Positions 1 to 11,362 of a DNA stretch of 64,000 bases are shown one piece after another; within the stretch, counting starts at the first letter, position 1; each line of letters starts with the position of its first letter. The stretch is taken from the NCBI RefSeq assembly GCF_019703515.2, contig NC_059385.1:35971001-36035000 (forward strand), written 5' to 3'. The translations under genes and the position numbers were made by a program. The notes beneath the pieces were generated by a model that was given only the letters and a program-made list of their open reading frames with translations, did no database searches and was not told the origin of the DNA. This DNA comes from Myxocyprinus asiaticus. Lineage: Eukaryota; Chordata; Actinopteri; Cypriniformes; Catostomidae.

Positions 1-61
1 CCCCCTGCGGTGACTGCACCGGCTCCGCTGCAGCCCGCCCCTTTGGCCCAGCGCTGGCATG

Positions 62-360
62 TGCCAAAGTGCCTTAAGCTTGGCTGACTGCAAAGGCTCA
101 AAGGGGGCACTCTGTAGACCCTGAAGAACTACAGAGAGGTCCCATGAGGGAACGAAGCACGGTCTGGAGGGATTCAGCCTCCTGGCGCCTCTTAGGAACC
201 TGATGATCAGGTTGTGCTTCCCTAAGGACTTACCATCAACTGCGTCGTGGTGTGCTGCTATGACGGCAATGTACACCTTCAAGGTGGAAGGGGACAGCCT
301 CCCTTCCAACCTCTCCTGCAGTAAGGAAAGCACTGATCTGACTGCGCATCTCTGGGGGTC
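62..360 (-). pseudogene. Inverted DIRS tyrosine recombinase fragment
   Basis: The minus strand corresponds closely to bases 23100-23405 of the DIRS copy further right, which encode the N-terminal half of the tyrosine recombinase. The orientation is opposite to the flanking DIRS sequence, so this block was inverted inside the element. It is about 100 codons, truncated at both ends and cannot encode an enzyme. Confidence 0.75.
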
Positions 361-689
361 TTCGCTGGCTATGAGGCACACAGTAGTCTGCCCACCACAC
401 ACTGGCAGTTCACGTAACACAGTTCAGCCCCTTTGGCCGCCCCCATTGGGTAGGATCTACCTTGAAAAACGAGAAGGGGAAAAGAGGCCACGACTGGGCT
501 AAGCCTGTCTCTGTCTCTTGGGTAGTCAACTTGTCCCCAAAAAGGGCCGTTCAACACTCATAACTATGTTGGAGGAGGTTACGTGTCGACCTGGTGTGCT
601 GGCTATGAGGCATACAGTAGTCTGCCCACCACACACCGGCAGTTCACGTAACACAGTTCAGCCAATTTTTGCGTTTCCTATAGGGACCC

Positions 690-795
690 GTAGTGTCACT
701 ACATCGACACAACGTCGAGTGAGTGACAGATAGGGAATGTCATGGTTACTTGTGTAACCTCCGTTCCCTGAAGGAGGGAACGAGACGTTGTGTCC
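690..795 (+). other. DIRS internal complementary region (copy A)
   Basis: The reverse complement of the DIRS 5' terminus (ending AGGGAA, here with the final C changed to T) is joined at 738/739 to the reverse complement of the 3' terminus (GTCATGG). This fusion of the two complemented ends is the internal complementary region that DIRS elements use as template when completing a circular intermediate. The copy-B equivalent has the undamaged junction. Confidence 0.8.
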
Positions 796-1034
796 CTCCT
801 GCCACAACGCTGAACTACCCGCTGAAATGGCTGGACCGAATGAGTGGTTGCAGCTCCTGCTACACCCATATGTCCGGGGGAGTGGCATGCAAATACCACT
901 TGCCAATTTTCATTGGCCTTTTATCAAAGACCAGAGGTGTCTCGGGCTCCCAAGAGTAACCCCTAGTGTCATTACATCGACACAACGTCTCGTTCCCTCC
1001 ATCAGGGAACGGAGGTTACACAAGTAACCATGAC

Positions 1035-1379
1035 GTTTTATTAAATTGCATTTTTATTAAAACATGCAAAAAACTTTTCAGTTGAGAGATGTAAATTAAT
1101 TTAATTATTGTTTATTGTGCATGCAGATTATGTTTTAAATTGTTATAAACTGAATCATGGTTTCTGGTGAGTTAATTAAGATTAGTTTATTCTCTTTATA
1201 TGCTTTAGACACGTAGAACATCCATGTTTGTGCATCAATGTCCGTATTGGGTGCTTTAGGTGCAAAAAAAAAGACAGAGTGTCTATATTCACCCTGGTGT
1301 AAATAGCATCTGTCACACAGTGCAGCTATCTGCACCTCAATAGTATGGTGGAACCACAGAAATATACAACATACTAAAC
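1035..1379. other. AT-rich interval, no feature recognised
   Basis: This interval between the DIRS end and a tRNA-like segment has only incidental ORFs. No repeat boundary or gene was recognised. Confidence 0.6.
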
Positions 1380-1500
1380 ACGAAGTGTCACTGCACTGGC
1401 ATGGGGTGTAAAGGTGGTGTGTGAATGAGTACTGTTGTCCTAGCGACCCCGGTTCGATTCTGCATTTTATCCCACTTTTTCTCCAATTCGATTTCCTGTT
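1380..1500 (+). repeat. Possible tRNA-derived SINE fragment
   Basis: A good RNA polymerase III B-box (GGTTCGATTCT near 1450) follows an A-box-like TGGCATGGGG near 1398 at a tRNA-like spacing of roughly 45 bases. The segment does not fold obviously as a functional tRNA. A SINE head is the simplest reading. No tail or target duplication was identified, so the boundaries are approximate. Confidence 0.4.
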
Positions 1501-1763
1501 TCCACTTAATATTTTCTTTAATACAACTTAAAATAATAGATTAAAAATGAATATAAATGTTGATTTCATTGCAGTGATTTGGTCATGGTGAATATGGGGG
1601 AGTGCAGAGATAGGTTTGATCTGGAGGCGAGGTCTGTCGATTACCCTCGTTCCTGCAGCTCGGCATCGTTTGTGTGTAGATTGTATCACTGTATTACTAA
1701 TATTGTAGTAACCATGTTTTTTATGGAAGAAACCATAGTTTTAATTAACCATGGTGTTACCAC

Positions 1764-2870
1764 CAGTGCTGGGTAGTAATGGATTACATGTAATTTGGAT
1801 TATATAATCAGATTACAAAATTGTGTACTTGTAATTGTAGTAAATTACATTTTAAAATACTCATAATCTGACTACAGTTACTTTTTATAGATTACATGAT
1901 TGCATATTAACAAAGAAACGGCAGTAAATTGTTAATCATTTATTGGTTATCATATAACCAATTGTTAATCATTTACTTTTTTCAATCTTTTACATTCTTC
2001 ATTCTAAATCAGCACATCGCTGATATATGTTCGATAAGTCTTCGACTGTTTTGGAAGGTGGGGGGTGTTGTGTGTATTGCACTCAGAACTGGTACTAGCT
2101 ACTAGCCAGCCAGGTGAATATGGAGTGGTCTACCTCAGCATTTAACCACTGGATCTATAGAGATAATTTCAATTTTAAGAATGCAACTCACACATTGAAT
2201 TTAATTGCTTCAAAGGATCTAGTGGATGCCATCTCTAAGGGTCCTGCCCGCAGGGTACATAATAGTTCAACTGCAAAATGTGCAGCAATATGGAACAAAG
2301 CCCATCGCTCTACTGTTGCTGCTGATGCGGTGGAGTCCACTGCATGAAACTTGACATAAAACTTGACACAATTGTTCCTTGTGTGACTCAGTGGAACTCT
2401 GATGTTTTAAAATATTCTGCTCTTTTAGAATATTCATGCTATTCAAAAGATAATATCTTGCACCTCAGCTTTGGAATAGGTGATGGACTATTAGTAAGCA
2501 GTAAGGGTAAAAAGTGTTTCAGTGTTTAGATGAAAGCTTTGACCTAGCAACATTGCTGTTGATTTTATGGTCATTTATGTTCATAATGCTGCTATTGTTT
2601 TATGCATTTAAAATGAACATGATGTCTCAGTGTTTTGAATTATAAACTTTGGCCTTGCACTGTCATTGCTGTTAGATGTAATGTTTATTTCATTCATGTA
2701 AAGTTTTAATGCACTTTTTAATGTTAGAGTTACTTTTATGTTAAAATGATTATCCTACTCAAATGCATGTGATATAAAATAAAATAGAATTAGGTTGAAA
2801 GTAATCCAAAAGTAATCAGATTAGATTACACCTGAAATGTAATCTGCAAGATTACATTACTGATTGCATT
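1764..2870 (+). mobile_element. hAT-family DNA transposon relic, right end missing
   Basis: The left end begins CAGTGCTGGGTAGTAATGG, a CAG-initial terminus like the CAGGGTTGGG ends of two other elements in this window that have 8-bp target duplications. Repeated ATTACA/TGTAAT-type subterminal motifs occur at both sides. The right terminal repeat is not seen; similarity stops near 2870 after a TGTAAT-rich stretch. Remnants of a hAT transposase lie inside, so this was derived from an autonomous copy. Confidence 0.65.
2114..2529 (+). pseudogene. hAT transposase remnant
   Basis: Two adjacent short reading frames (2114-2347 and 2344-2529) carry hAT-like pieces. The first has an N-terminal segment starting near MEWSTSAFNHW that resembles the region before the zinc finger in hAT transposases. 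The second has VPCVTQWNS, resembling the conserved 'TRWNS' block. The catalytic and dimerisation domains are not recognisable and stops intervene. The call rests partly on the enclosing hAT-type ends. Confidence 0.45.
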
Positions 2871-3429
2871 TATGTAAACAAGGGGCTTAAAAGTGCAGTT
2901 CCTATCTACTTGAATGGGGAAAGACACAAATCTCCAAAATGGTTGGTCAAAATTATCATAAAAAATAATAATTTCAAATCAGCAGTAAAATCGGACTACA
3001 AAGATATCATCAGCTGTGCTTCTTTAACTTCTTTTTCAGGCTGGTTCAGCTAATGCGCATGTGCGTTCTTGAGTTAACTGACAGGCGATGTCTGTTTCTA
3101 AAAGGTGACTGGCTTTTTTACCTGGAAGGTGGGACTCACTTTTCTACATCTTCTGGCTGTTGGGCATTCCAATTTCTACCATTCATTTTAATACTAGTGG
3201 TCTGTTTCTGCGAAACTGTCTCTGACCACACACAGATAATTTAATGACATGACACAGAGTGTCAGAAGTGGATGCTTTAAATTCCTTGAGGTTTAGGGAA
3301 AAATAACAAACAATACTTGAAGTATCCACATTTCATCAAACAATGTCCCACGATAGAGAGTGCTTCCAGGGTAGAGTATAAATTTAAGGTGCTGTAAGTT
3401 CAAGGGTTTATAATAGTCCAAAAAACAAA
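2871..3429. other. Unclassified AT-rich interval, probably old repeat
   Basis: No gene is supported. The stretch has the feel of a dispersed cyprinid repeat (for example around 3050-3200), but I could identify neither terminal repeats nor a family. Confidence 0.35.
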
Positions 3430-3517
3430 AAGCTGGATAACCATGGCACTCTTATTAATTAAAGATCCTTTATTATCACATGGCTTAATACAAAAGTTAA
3501 AATGGCTCTCATTAGTG

Positions 3518-3539
3518 TTTCAGCGTGAGACTTCCTCAG
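3518..3539 (-). ncRNA. Hammerhead-ribozyme-like core in the Penelope tail
   Basis: On the minus strand CTGAGGA and GAAA are separated by 11 bases that can form a short AGU/GCU stem with a five-base loop. This is the spacing of the hammerhead core (CUGANGA, stem II, GAAA). Penelope-like elements are known to carry hammerhead motifs in their terminal repeats. Stem I could pair CUCU upstream with AGAG downstream, but I do not see a convincing cleavage-site UH dinucleotide. It may be a decayed ribozyme or a conserved sequence only. Confidence 0.4.
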
Positions 3540-3777
3540 AGAGAGTAACAAACAAGCTTCACACAGTCGAGATTAATATCACTCATTTAATAACTTGTTA
3601 ACTATAGTGTTAAACATTCGCTATTGTTACTTGTTTTCTTATTCAAAGGAAATATTACAAATAATGAACTAAACAAAAGATCAAAAATACATATATTTAT
3701 TATATTATTATAACACGCGCACACAGACAAAAAGGTGTTAAAGGACTCAAATCAAAATCCTCATTCAATCCACGATA

Positions 3778-4133
3778 TTACATAGCATTTAACTTGTATA
3801 TATTAAGAGTAGATGGATTACAGTTGTGCATTGATTTAAAATGTTTAACCATAGGATACTCTTCATTACCCCTCCTAATGGCATATTTATGTTCAGCCAG
3901 ACGGTCTTGCAATCGTCTTTTTGTTCTACCAATATAGAAAAACTTACATTTGCGGACATTCCATCCTGTAGATAAAATGAGTAGTTTTACATGGTGTTTG
4001 ACAGAATAAATCTTATTCATTTTTCCATCTAGAAAAGTTTTTCTTGTACTACATTATCGTAATGATTGCATCGATGACATTTAAAACAACCCTCAGATTT
4101 ATCCCCTAACCAATGGTTTTTGCGACTGGGTGG
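3778..4133 (-). pseudogene. Penelope GIY-YIG endonuclease remnant
   Basis: The frame on 4020-3778 contains FFYIGRTKRRLQDRLAEHK, matching the YIG half of the GIY-YIG nuclease motif with the conserved Arg and the Glu-His pair. Upstream, toward 4133, a CFKCHRC cysteine cluster forms the linker seen in Penelope proteins. Stops interrupt the frame between these parts. In an active element this domain nicks DNA to prime reverse transcription. Confidence 0.8.
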
Positions 4134-4141
4134 TAGGTAAC

Positions 4142-5269
4142 CAGGGTTGGGAAGGTTACTTTTAAAAAGTATTCCGCTACAGATTACAGAATACATGCTG
4201 TAAAATGTAATTTGTAACGTATTCCGTTAGATTATTCAAGATCAGTAATGTAATCTAAACACTTTGGATTACTTCTTAAGAACTGGCCATTCTTTTTCAC
4301 TTGTTTAAACTATAAACAAATAAATAAAGTAAGAAAATACACTTCACTATAAAAATACATTCTCTGAAAAAAATCCAAAATATATTATGCAGTTTCGCTA
4401 CTCAGGTAAATTTTTCTTGTTTTAAGGATTTTTAGATATTTTTACAGAAAAAAACAATATTTAAATTCTCATTAAGAATAAGATAGAGAAATCTTACTAG
4501 AGAAAAAAAATATGCTCCAATGTGCATTTTCATCATAGAATTCATTATAAAATATAATTGCATCTGCCGTCTGGTAATAGATGCATGTAAAGGCAAGAAA
4601 TAGCATTTTAGCTTAGCATAAAGCTAAATTTTTACACCACCATTTATAAACAATTTTTGCTACTCCAAGCTTTAAAAACCCCCAGAGTGAACACAACAAC
4701 ATCCTTTTCTGATCGTATGTGAATTCTGGTCATAGAATAAGGCAGAAAATATATTATCATGTGTATATTTATATACGATGTTAAAGGCTACATTAGTTAG
4801 CATTTCTTGTAAAAAAATTCTGTAACCACATAAAAAAACATTGAAAAGACATGTAGTTGTGTATTTATTGGATTTATGTTTCATCTGTCAAACACGATGT
4901 AGCTCCTCTATTAAAAGCTCCCAAGGGAAAGTTCCTCAATGACGTCATGTCCACCTTTTCACTCACAACTGTATGAAAGCGCTCGTATCAATGAAACAAA
5001 TCAAAAGAAAGTGTTCACCGCTGTTTAAAAGCTCCTCGGGTCGCATCATTTATATGGATAAATGTTTTCCAACTCAACAGACTAAATATTAAATGAAACA
5101 AATGACAATAAAAGGCAAAGTAATCTCTTCAGTAATCAAAATACTTTTGGAATGTAACTATTCTGATTACCAACTATTTAAATTGTAACTGTAGTGGAAT
5201 ACAGTTACTTATATTTAGTATTTTAAATATGTAATCCCATTACATGTATTCCGTTACTCCCCAACCCTG
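4142..5269. mobile_element. Non-autonomous hAT-type element with perfect TSD
   Basis: The left end is CAGGGTTGGGAAGG and the right end CTCCCCAACCCTG, forming inverted termini. Both sides are flanked by an identical 8-bp TAGGTAAC (4134-4141 and 5270-5277), the duplication length of hAT transposition. The 1128-bp body has no transposase ORF, so it would have been mobilised in trans. It interrupts the Penelope coding region between the RT-domain part and the cysteine linker. Confidence 0.85.
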
Positions 5270-5277
5270 TAGGTAAC

Positions 5278-5811
5278 CACAGTATGTACTAATCTGTCAT
5301 CTAAGGTAGTGTTTTTCTTAAAACGTATCATTGAAAGATCTGGGAATGTATCTCTCAAAAAAATCATCACTCTGAATAATGGCCCAATTTTTTCGGATGA
5401 TCCATCTGACTTTTTCAGCAATCGTGCTATATTGTGTAACAAAATAAACTTTATTTGACATTTGGATTTCATTTTCCTTTTTAACAAATCTGTCCTTGTC
5501 ATATTTTTCACAAGTGTTCTAGCTTTTTGGATAGTTTTGAATTTATACCCTTTGTTTAAAAAGCGTTTTTCCTTAGATTTATCCTCAAAATCTTGCTCTT
5601 TGTCACAAATCCTACGCAGTCTTTGAAACTGTCCAAACGGTATGTTTTGTATCAATTTAGGAGGATAGAAACTCTTAGCATGAAGAACCGTATTTCTATC
5701 AGTAGATTTCCTTAATATTGATGTATGTACAAAGCCATCTTTATCTTTACTAATTTCAAGGTCCAGAAAATGTATCTTTTCCTTATTGTAGGGATAGTTT
5801 AACATTTGAGT
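5278..5811 (-). pseudogene. Penelope RT C-terminal region remnant
   Basis: The 183-codon minus-strand frame is open across most of this block. It contains HFLDLEISKDKDGFVHTS, then RKSTDRNTVLHAKS and IPFGQFQRLRRIC, the conserved region after the palm of Penelope RTs. The last five residues of the frame come from the inserted hAT element. On the other side, the frame is cut by the Tc1 insertion at 5813. Confidence 0.85.
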
Positions 5812-6199
5812 TACAGTTGAAGTCAGAAGTTTACATACTGTACACCAAATACATTTAAACTCAGTTTTTCACAATTCCTGACATTTAATCGTAGAAAACA
5901 TTCCCTGTCTTAAGTCAGTTAGGATCACTACTTTATTTTAAAAATGTGAACTGTCAGAATAATAGTAGAGAGAATTATTTATTTCAGCTTCTATTTCTTT
6001 CATCACATTCCCAGTGGGTCAGACGTTTACATACACTTTGTAAGTATTTGGTAGCATTGCCTTTACATTTTTTAACTTGGGTCAAATGTTTTGGATAGCC
6101 TTCCACAAGCTTCTGACATTAAGTTGCTGGAATTTTGGCTCATTCCTCTAGACAGAACTGGTGTAACTGAGTCAGGTTTGTAGGCCTCTTGCTCACACA

Positions 6200-7025
<826 letters not shown>

Positions 7026-7427
7026 AGAGGCACTGAGTTTGAAGGTAGGCCTTACAATACATCCACAGGTACACCTCCAATTCAGTACACCTCCAATCAG
7101 AAGCTAATTGTCTAAAGGCTTGACATCATTTTCTGGAATTTTCCAAGCTGCTTAAAGGCATAGTTAACTTAGTGTATGTAAACTTCTGACCTACTGGAAT
7201 TGTGATATAGTCAATTAAAAGTGAAACAATCTGTCTGCAAACAATTGTTGGAAAAATGACTCGTGTCATGCACAAAGTAGTTCCCTATCTGTCACTCACT
7301 TGATGTTTTGTCGATGTAGTGACACTAAGGGTCACTCTTGGGAGCCCCAAACACCTCTGCTTTTTTGAAAAAAGGCCAATGAGAATTGGCAGGTGGAATT
7401 TGCATGCCACTCCCCCGGACATACAGG

Positions 7428-7440
7428 TATAAAAGGAGCT
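7428..7440 (+). promoter_or_regulatory. DIRS promoter TATA box
   Basis: GGTATAAAAGGAG lies about 150 bp inside the 5' terminal repeat and about 260 bp before the gag-like ATG at 7698. The same motif occurs in copy F (about 37322) and, inverted, in the 3' repeats, so promoter sequence is part of the terminal inverted repeat. Confidence 0.6.
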
Positions 7441-7697
7441 GGTATGCAACCACTCATTCAGATTTTCTCTTCGGAGCCGTGCGGTTGTATTCAGTGCACT
7501 GAATTCAATTCCCTCCAAAGACGCACCTCAAAACTGCTGGATTTATGGTGCATTTCAGTGGCTTCTCCCCCTCTGCACCCGTGGAGTGCAGAGAATGCCC
7601 CTGGGTGTTTCGGCAGAGCGAAAATAAGAGAGTATATTCTAAAAGAGTATATTTTCATTCACAAAAAGAGCGGCACACACGGAACGTCTTTTTAAAG

Positions 7698-7802
7698 ATG
7701 CCTTTCCGTTTGTGTGTTATTCCTGGTTGCGGTCATTATCTCTCCGCTTCTGACGGCCACGATCACTGTCTTACGTGTCTGGGCACTGCCCAAGCGGAGA
7801 AA
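7698..7802 (+). pseudogene. DIRS gag-like ORF1, N-terminal fragment
   Basis: Begins MPFRLCVIPGCGHYLSASDG and continues with HDHCLTCLGTAQAEK. The Cys/His spacing (GCGHYL..D.H..C..CLG) is shared with the ORF1 starts of the copies at 19986 and 37575. It may bind nucleic acid as in gag proteins. At about 7803 the frame runs into inserted Penelope sequence and ends. Confidence 0.7.
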
Positions 7803-7935
7803 CCCCAAATTAATATTGCACCTCCTTTATCAGCCCTTTTTATGACAATTCGATAATTTTTCATCAAACTTGTAAGAGCATCATTTTCCTTTTTAGATAA
7901 ATTAATCTCATGACATGTCTTGTTATCCTCATTGC
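7803..7935 (-). mobile_element. Penelope fragment inside DIRS ORF1
   Basis: About 130 bp match bases 10215-10340 of Penelope copy 1 with few differences. The minus strand encodes the same KRADKGGAI RT N-terminal motif. It replaces roughly 25-40 bp of DIRS sequence present in the copy at 20.08 kb. There are no element ends or target duplications, so it was not an ordinary insertion. Confidence 0.85.
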
Positions 7936-8245
7936 GAGAACATGACCATGGCAACGTTGCAGTCACGGCTTGATTTCATAAGAAGGGTTTGAGGCCGCGT
8001 CGGTTAGCACTGGGGGCGATTTGGGGACATCAATGGGACCACCTCCACCGGGTATCCCCCCACGGACCTCCCATTCCCCAGCATGCTCGCTTGCCCCGAT
8101 CGGGCTCTCACACGAGACCGCCGGCTCTTCTCAGCGCGACTTCGACTTCTCGTTCGGAGCTCGGGAAGACGATGAGTTATCGAGCGCAGCATCGGAGAGC
8201 GGGCTCGTCCAGTCTGCGAGAACGATCGCCCATAAGAGCGCACAG
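7936..8245 (+). pseudogene. DIRS gag-like ORF1, internal fragment
   Basis: Resumes with the sequence encoding the HCENM-like block and then the proline-rich MGPPPPGIPPRTSHSP and DELSSAASESGLVQS segments. All are shared with the DIRS copy at 20.1-20.45 kb. Frames are broken and the protein is lost at the junction with a Tc1 fragment. Confidence 0.7.
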
Positions 8246-8249
8246 TCGG

Positions 8250-8597
8250 TGCTGAACTGTCTAACAAACTCATTGACTATTTATACACAGACACTAATTG
8301 CAATTTAAAAAGCCACAGGTGTGGGAAATTAACTTTTAAATGCCATTTAAACCTGTGTATGTCACCTTGTGTGTCTGTAACAAGGCCAAACATTCAAGGG
8401 TAAGTAAACTTTTGATCAGGGCCATTTGGGTGATTTCTGTTATCATTATGATTTAAAAAGGAGCCAAACAACTATGTGATGATAAATGGCTTCATATGAT
8501 CACTATCATTAAATAAAAGACTAAATTGCATAATCAGTCATATTTTCAAAATCAATGCCAAAAATTCACAGTTTCTGCCAGGGTATGCAAACTCTAC
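8250..8597. mobile_element. Fragment of a second Tc1-like family
   Basis: The sequence has no DIRS counterpart and looks like the noncoding end of another fish Tc1-like element, finishing at GGGTATGCAAACTCTACTTC. Only one end is present. Assignment is from recalled similarity to fish Tc1 noncoding ends, so family identity is tentative. Confidence 0.5.
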
Positions 8598-8954
8598 TTC
8601 CGACAAGACTCGGTAAGACCATGTGACGTATTCCACTCAAAATACCCTTTTTTGGTGGGGTGTGGTCTCCGCGGTGTCTTCCCCTTGGAAGGACACCCCC
8701 TGATGCAGACACTTATGGCTCCCAGTCAGTTAACTAATTCCACTCTTTTGGGGGAGAAAAGAGAGGGAAAGAGGCCTCAGCTGGGCTAGCCTTTCCCTAT
8801 AGTTGGGCAGTCGATTTGTTCCTGATGCGTTTCGACGCTCATAAGAGCATTGGGGGAGGTTACGTGACGGCCTGGTGCGCTGGCTACGAGGCACACAGGG
8901 GTCTGCCCGTCACACACTGCCAGTTCACGTAACACAGTTCAGATAGTTGTTGTG

Positions 8955-9075
8955 TTTTGTATAGGGACCCCTAGTGTCACTACATCGACACAACGTCGAG
9001 TGAGTGACAGATAGGGAACGTCATGGTTACTTTCGTAACCTCCGTTCCCTGATGGAGGGAACAAGACATTGTGTC
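8955..9075 (+). other. DIRS internal complementary region (copy B)
   Basis: The reverse complement of the 5' end (ending AGGGAAC at 9019) is fused directly to the reverse complement of the 3' end (starting GTCATGG at 9020). Copy B starts GTTCCCT and ends CCATGAC, so the junction matches both termini exactly. This is the diagnostic DIRS architecture used to join the ends of the replication intermediate. Confidence 0.9.
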
Positions 9076-9466
9076 CTTCTTGCCACAATGCTGAACTACC
9101 CGCTGAAATGGCCGGGACCTGGTCTCGGCTCCTCAGCACAAAACCTGAATGAGTGGTTGCATACCAGCTCCTTTTATACCCGTATGTCCGGGGAGTGGCA
9201 TGCAAATTCCACTCGCCAATTCTCATTGGCCTTTTTCAAAAAAAGCAGAGGTGTTTGGGGCTCCTAAGAGTGACCCCTAGTGTCACTACATCGACACAAC
9301 ATCTCGTTCCCTCCATCAGGGAATGGAGATTATGAAAGTAACCATGACGATATCCAAAATGACTTGCCAAAACTATAGTTTGCTAATATTAAATCTGTGG
9401 AGTGGTTAAAAAATGAGTTTTAAGGACTTAAACCTAAGTTTATGTAAACTTCTGACTTCAACTGTG

Positions 9467-11362
9467 GTACTATTAAGATATTGGTGAAATGATACTAGAT
9501 CTTCATCTGAACCCGAAAAAAATAGGATAACATCATTAATGTAATGCCCCCACCAGATGATATTATCTAAAAAAATTATTTATTCTAGGATTCAATACAT
9601 AATCATGTTCCCATTTGCCTAAGAATAATCCAGTGTAGGATGGACTATAACAAGCACCAAAGTCTTTCTTGGAAAACAAAGATATTATTGTTAAAGGTCC
9701 ATTTAGTAAGATTCAATATGAACCCTAAAGGTGGTAACTCTGTTTCAGGTCTGGTATTCAGAAAATATTCCAAAGCCAACAATCCATTTTTATGTTCAAT
9801 GTTAGTATATAATGACTCTACATCAATAGTTACTAGATAAGAAGAAACGCCGATGTTTTTTCAATACATCTGTAGTATCTTGGATGTATGCAGGTAATGA
9901 AGGTAAAAAGGGCTAAATAAAATAGTCAATATACTTTGAAATGGGTTCGGTTAAGCTCACCAATGATCACTGGTCTACCTGGAGGATTTTCTACATTTTT
10001 GTGAATTTGGGGGAGCAAATAAAATTAGGCTAATCGGGGGTTTTTATAGAATAAAAATGTAAATTCATTATCAGAAAGCCTTCCACTATCCAAAGCTTGT
10101 TTCAGAGAGCATTCCAGCTCTAACTTGAGGCTATCTGTAGGATCAAAAATAAACCATTAATAGTATTCTGTATTCTCCAATTGTCTATTCGATTCTTCTA
10201 TGTATTTATCTTTACCCCAAATTACTATTGCACCTCCTTTATCAGCTCTTTTTATGACAATTTGATAATTTTTCATCAAACTTGTAAGAGCATCATTTTC
10301 CTTTTTAGATAAATTAATCTTATGACATGTCTTGTTATTCTTATTGAAAAGCTGCTCAACATCAGAATTAAACTTCTTTACAAAAGTATTTAAAGTAGCA
10401 TTTTAAACCAGAGGACAAAAAGTGGATTTAGGTTTAAAGATACTGCTTGGTCTCGTAGTAACATACTATGTACTTGTATGTGACTTTGACAAGAATTTGA
10501 TATATACCACGCTTTCAAATGCAGGTTTCTATAGAAATGGAAAAGGTCTATTTTTGTATTAAATTAATTAGGAGTAGATGTTGGGGCAAATGATAATCCC
10601 TTGGATAAGACTTTTATACTGTTCTCTGAAAGATGTTCATCTGAGATATTGATCAAAATTTCAGTCTGTTCCTGTTCCGTGTATAAGGACGATCTTGGCT
10701 CCTTCCTCCCTCTCTGGATAGGTCTCTTACTCCTCTTCTATCTCTTTTGCTCCATTCTTTGTGCGTTTCCCTTCTGGGTGCTAAAAAAGTGTCGGAAAAG
10801 GCTTCATTGTTTCTAGAGTGCTTCTCATCCTCACTAATAGTAATGCTGAAGGAAACTTTCCGAGAGTTATTTCCAGATGAATTAGGGATTGTAGTCGAGC
10901 AATTTTGGAGGTGCCATGCATAGATCCTTCCTAGTCTTTTTCATCTCTTTTGAATTTTTTCAGTTTTACTTGTTTTAAATCTCCCATGAATGCATCCATT
11001 TCAACTTTAATATTTACTTCCAGTTCTTTCATCTTTGCATCATCACTGCATGACTTGATAGATCTTGTAACTTCATCAGTTTGAGCTTGAACAGTCTGAA
11101 TGTCCTTTTTAGATTCCTCCATTTAAAGCAGCATCATGTCAAAGGAGCATTTGTTCAGAATTGCTTCCCACTTATCTTTAAAATTGGTTCTATCTTGTCC
11201 ACTATATGCTGGGAACTTTTTGATACCAAGCCCTCTAGGGATCAGACCTTTTCTCCAATAATTTGAGAGTGTTGTCGCATTCAAATCTAGCTTACATTCC
11301 TTTTCTTTAGGATACTTCAAATCAGTGTACATCTTACTCACATCTTCTATAGACGACATCAT
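9467..11362 (-). pseudogene. Penelope copy 1 N-terminal and RT remnant
   Basis: On the minus strand, 11362-10931 encodes two overlapping pieces of the N-terminal region, including a lysine/glutamate-rich, coiled-coil-like stretch near KMKELEVNIKVEMDAF. Downstream come NLSKKENDALTSLMKNYQIV and KRADKGGAIVIWGKDKY (RT start), then LLPQIHK and NPPGRPVI, then GACYSPSYTGLFLGKWEHDY, then YINDVILFF. The palm Asp is changed to Asn and many stops and frameshifts are present. Confidence 0.8.

Larger units (their letters stand above)
1..1034 (+). mobile_element. DIRS-like retrotransposon, rearranged 3' part (copy A)
   Basis: DIRS elements are retrotransposons that integrate with a tyrosine recombinase and end in inverted repeats. 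Bases 1-60 match the gag-like region of the larger DIRS copy at 20615-20670. Bases 62-360 match its recombinase gene in the opposite orientation. From about 360 to 1034 the sequence matches the 3' end of the copy at 8.6-9.35 kb, including the internal complementary region and the 3' inverted terminal repeat ending CCATGAC at 1034. The element runs off the left edge of the window. The inverted recombinase block and a duplicated 66-bp segment (365-430 and 600-663) show internal rearrangement. No open protein survives; short ORFs here are incidental. Confidence 0.85.
7280..9348 (+). mobile_element. Chimeric DIRS copy (B) with Penelope and Tc1 pieces
   Basis: Starts GTTCCCTATCTG at 7280 and ends CCATGAC at 9348, both inside the Tc1 element without an evident target duplication. 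The order is 5' inverted terminal repeat with TATA box, start of the gag-like ORF, a minus-strand Penelope fragment (about 7803-7935), more gag-like sequence (to about 8245), a fragment of another Tc1-like element (about 8250-8597), then the DIRS 3' region with internal complementary region and 3' terminal repeat. RT, RNase H and recombinase genes are absent, so it is non-autonomous. Confidence 0.85.

Noticed and set aside
1380..1500. A functional tRNA gene
   Set aside because: Only A/B-box-like motifs are present; no cloverleaf with paired acceptor stem is evident.
7989..8308. Overlapping ORFs of 88-95 codons on both strands
   Set aside because: They are alternative frames of GC-rich DIRS ORF1 sequence with no independent support.
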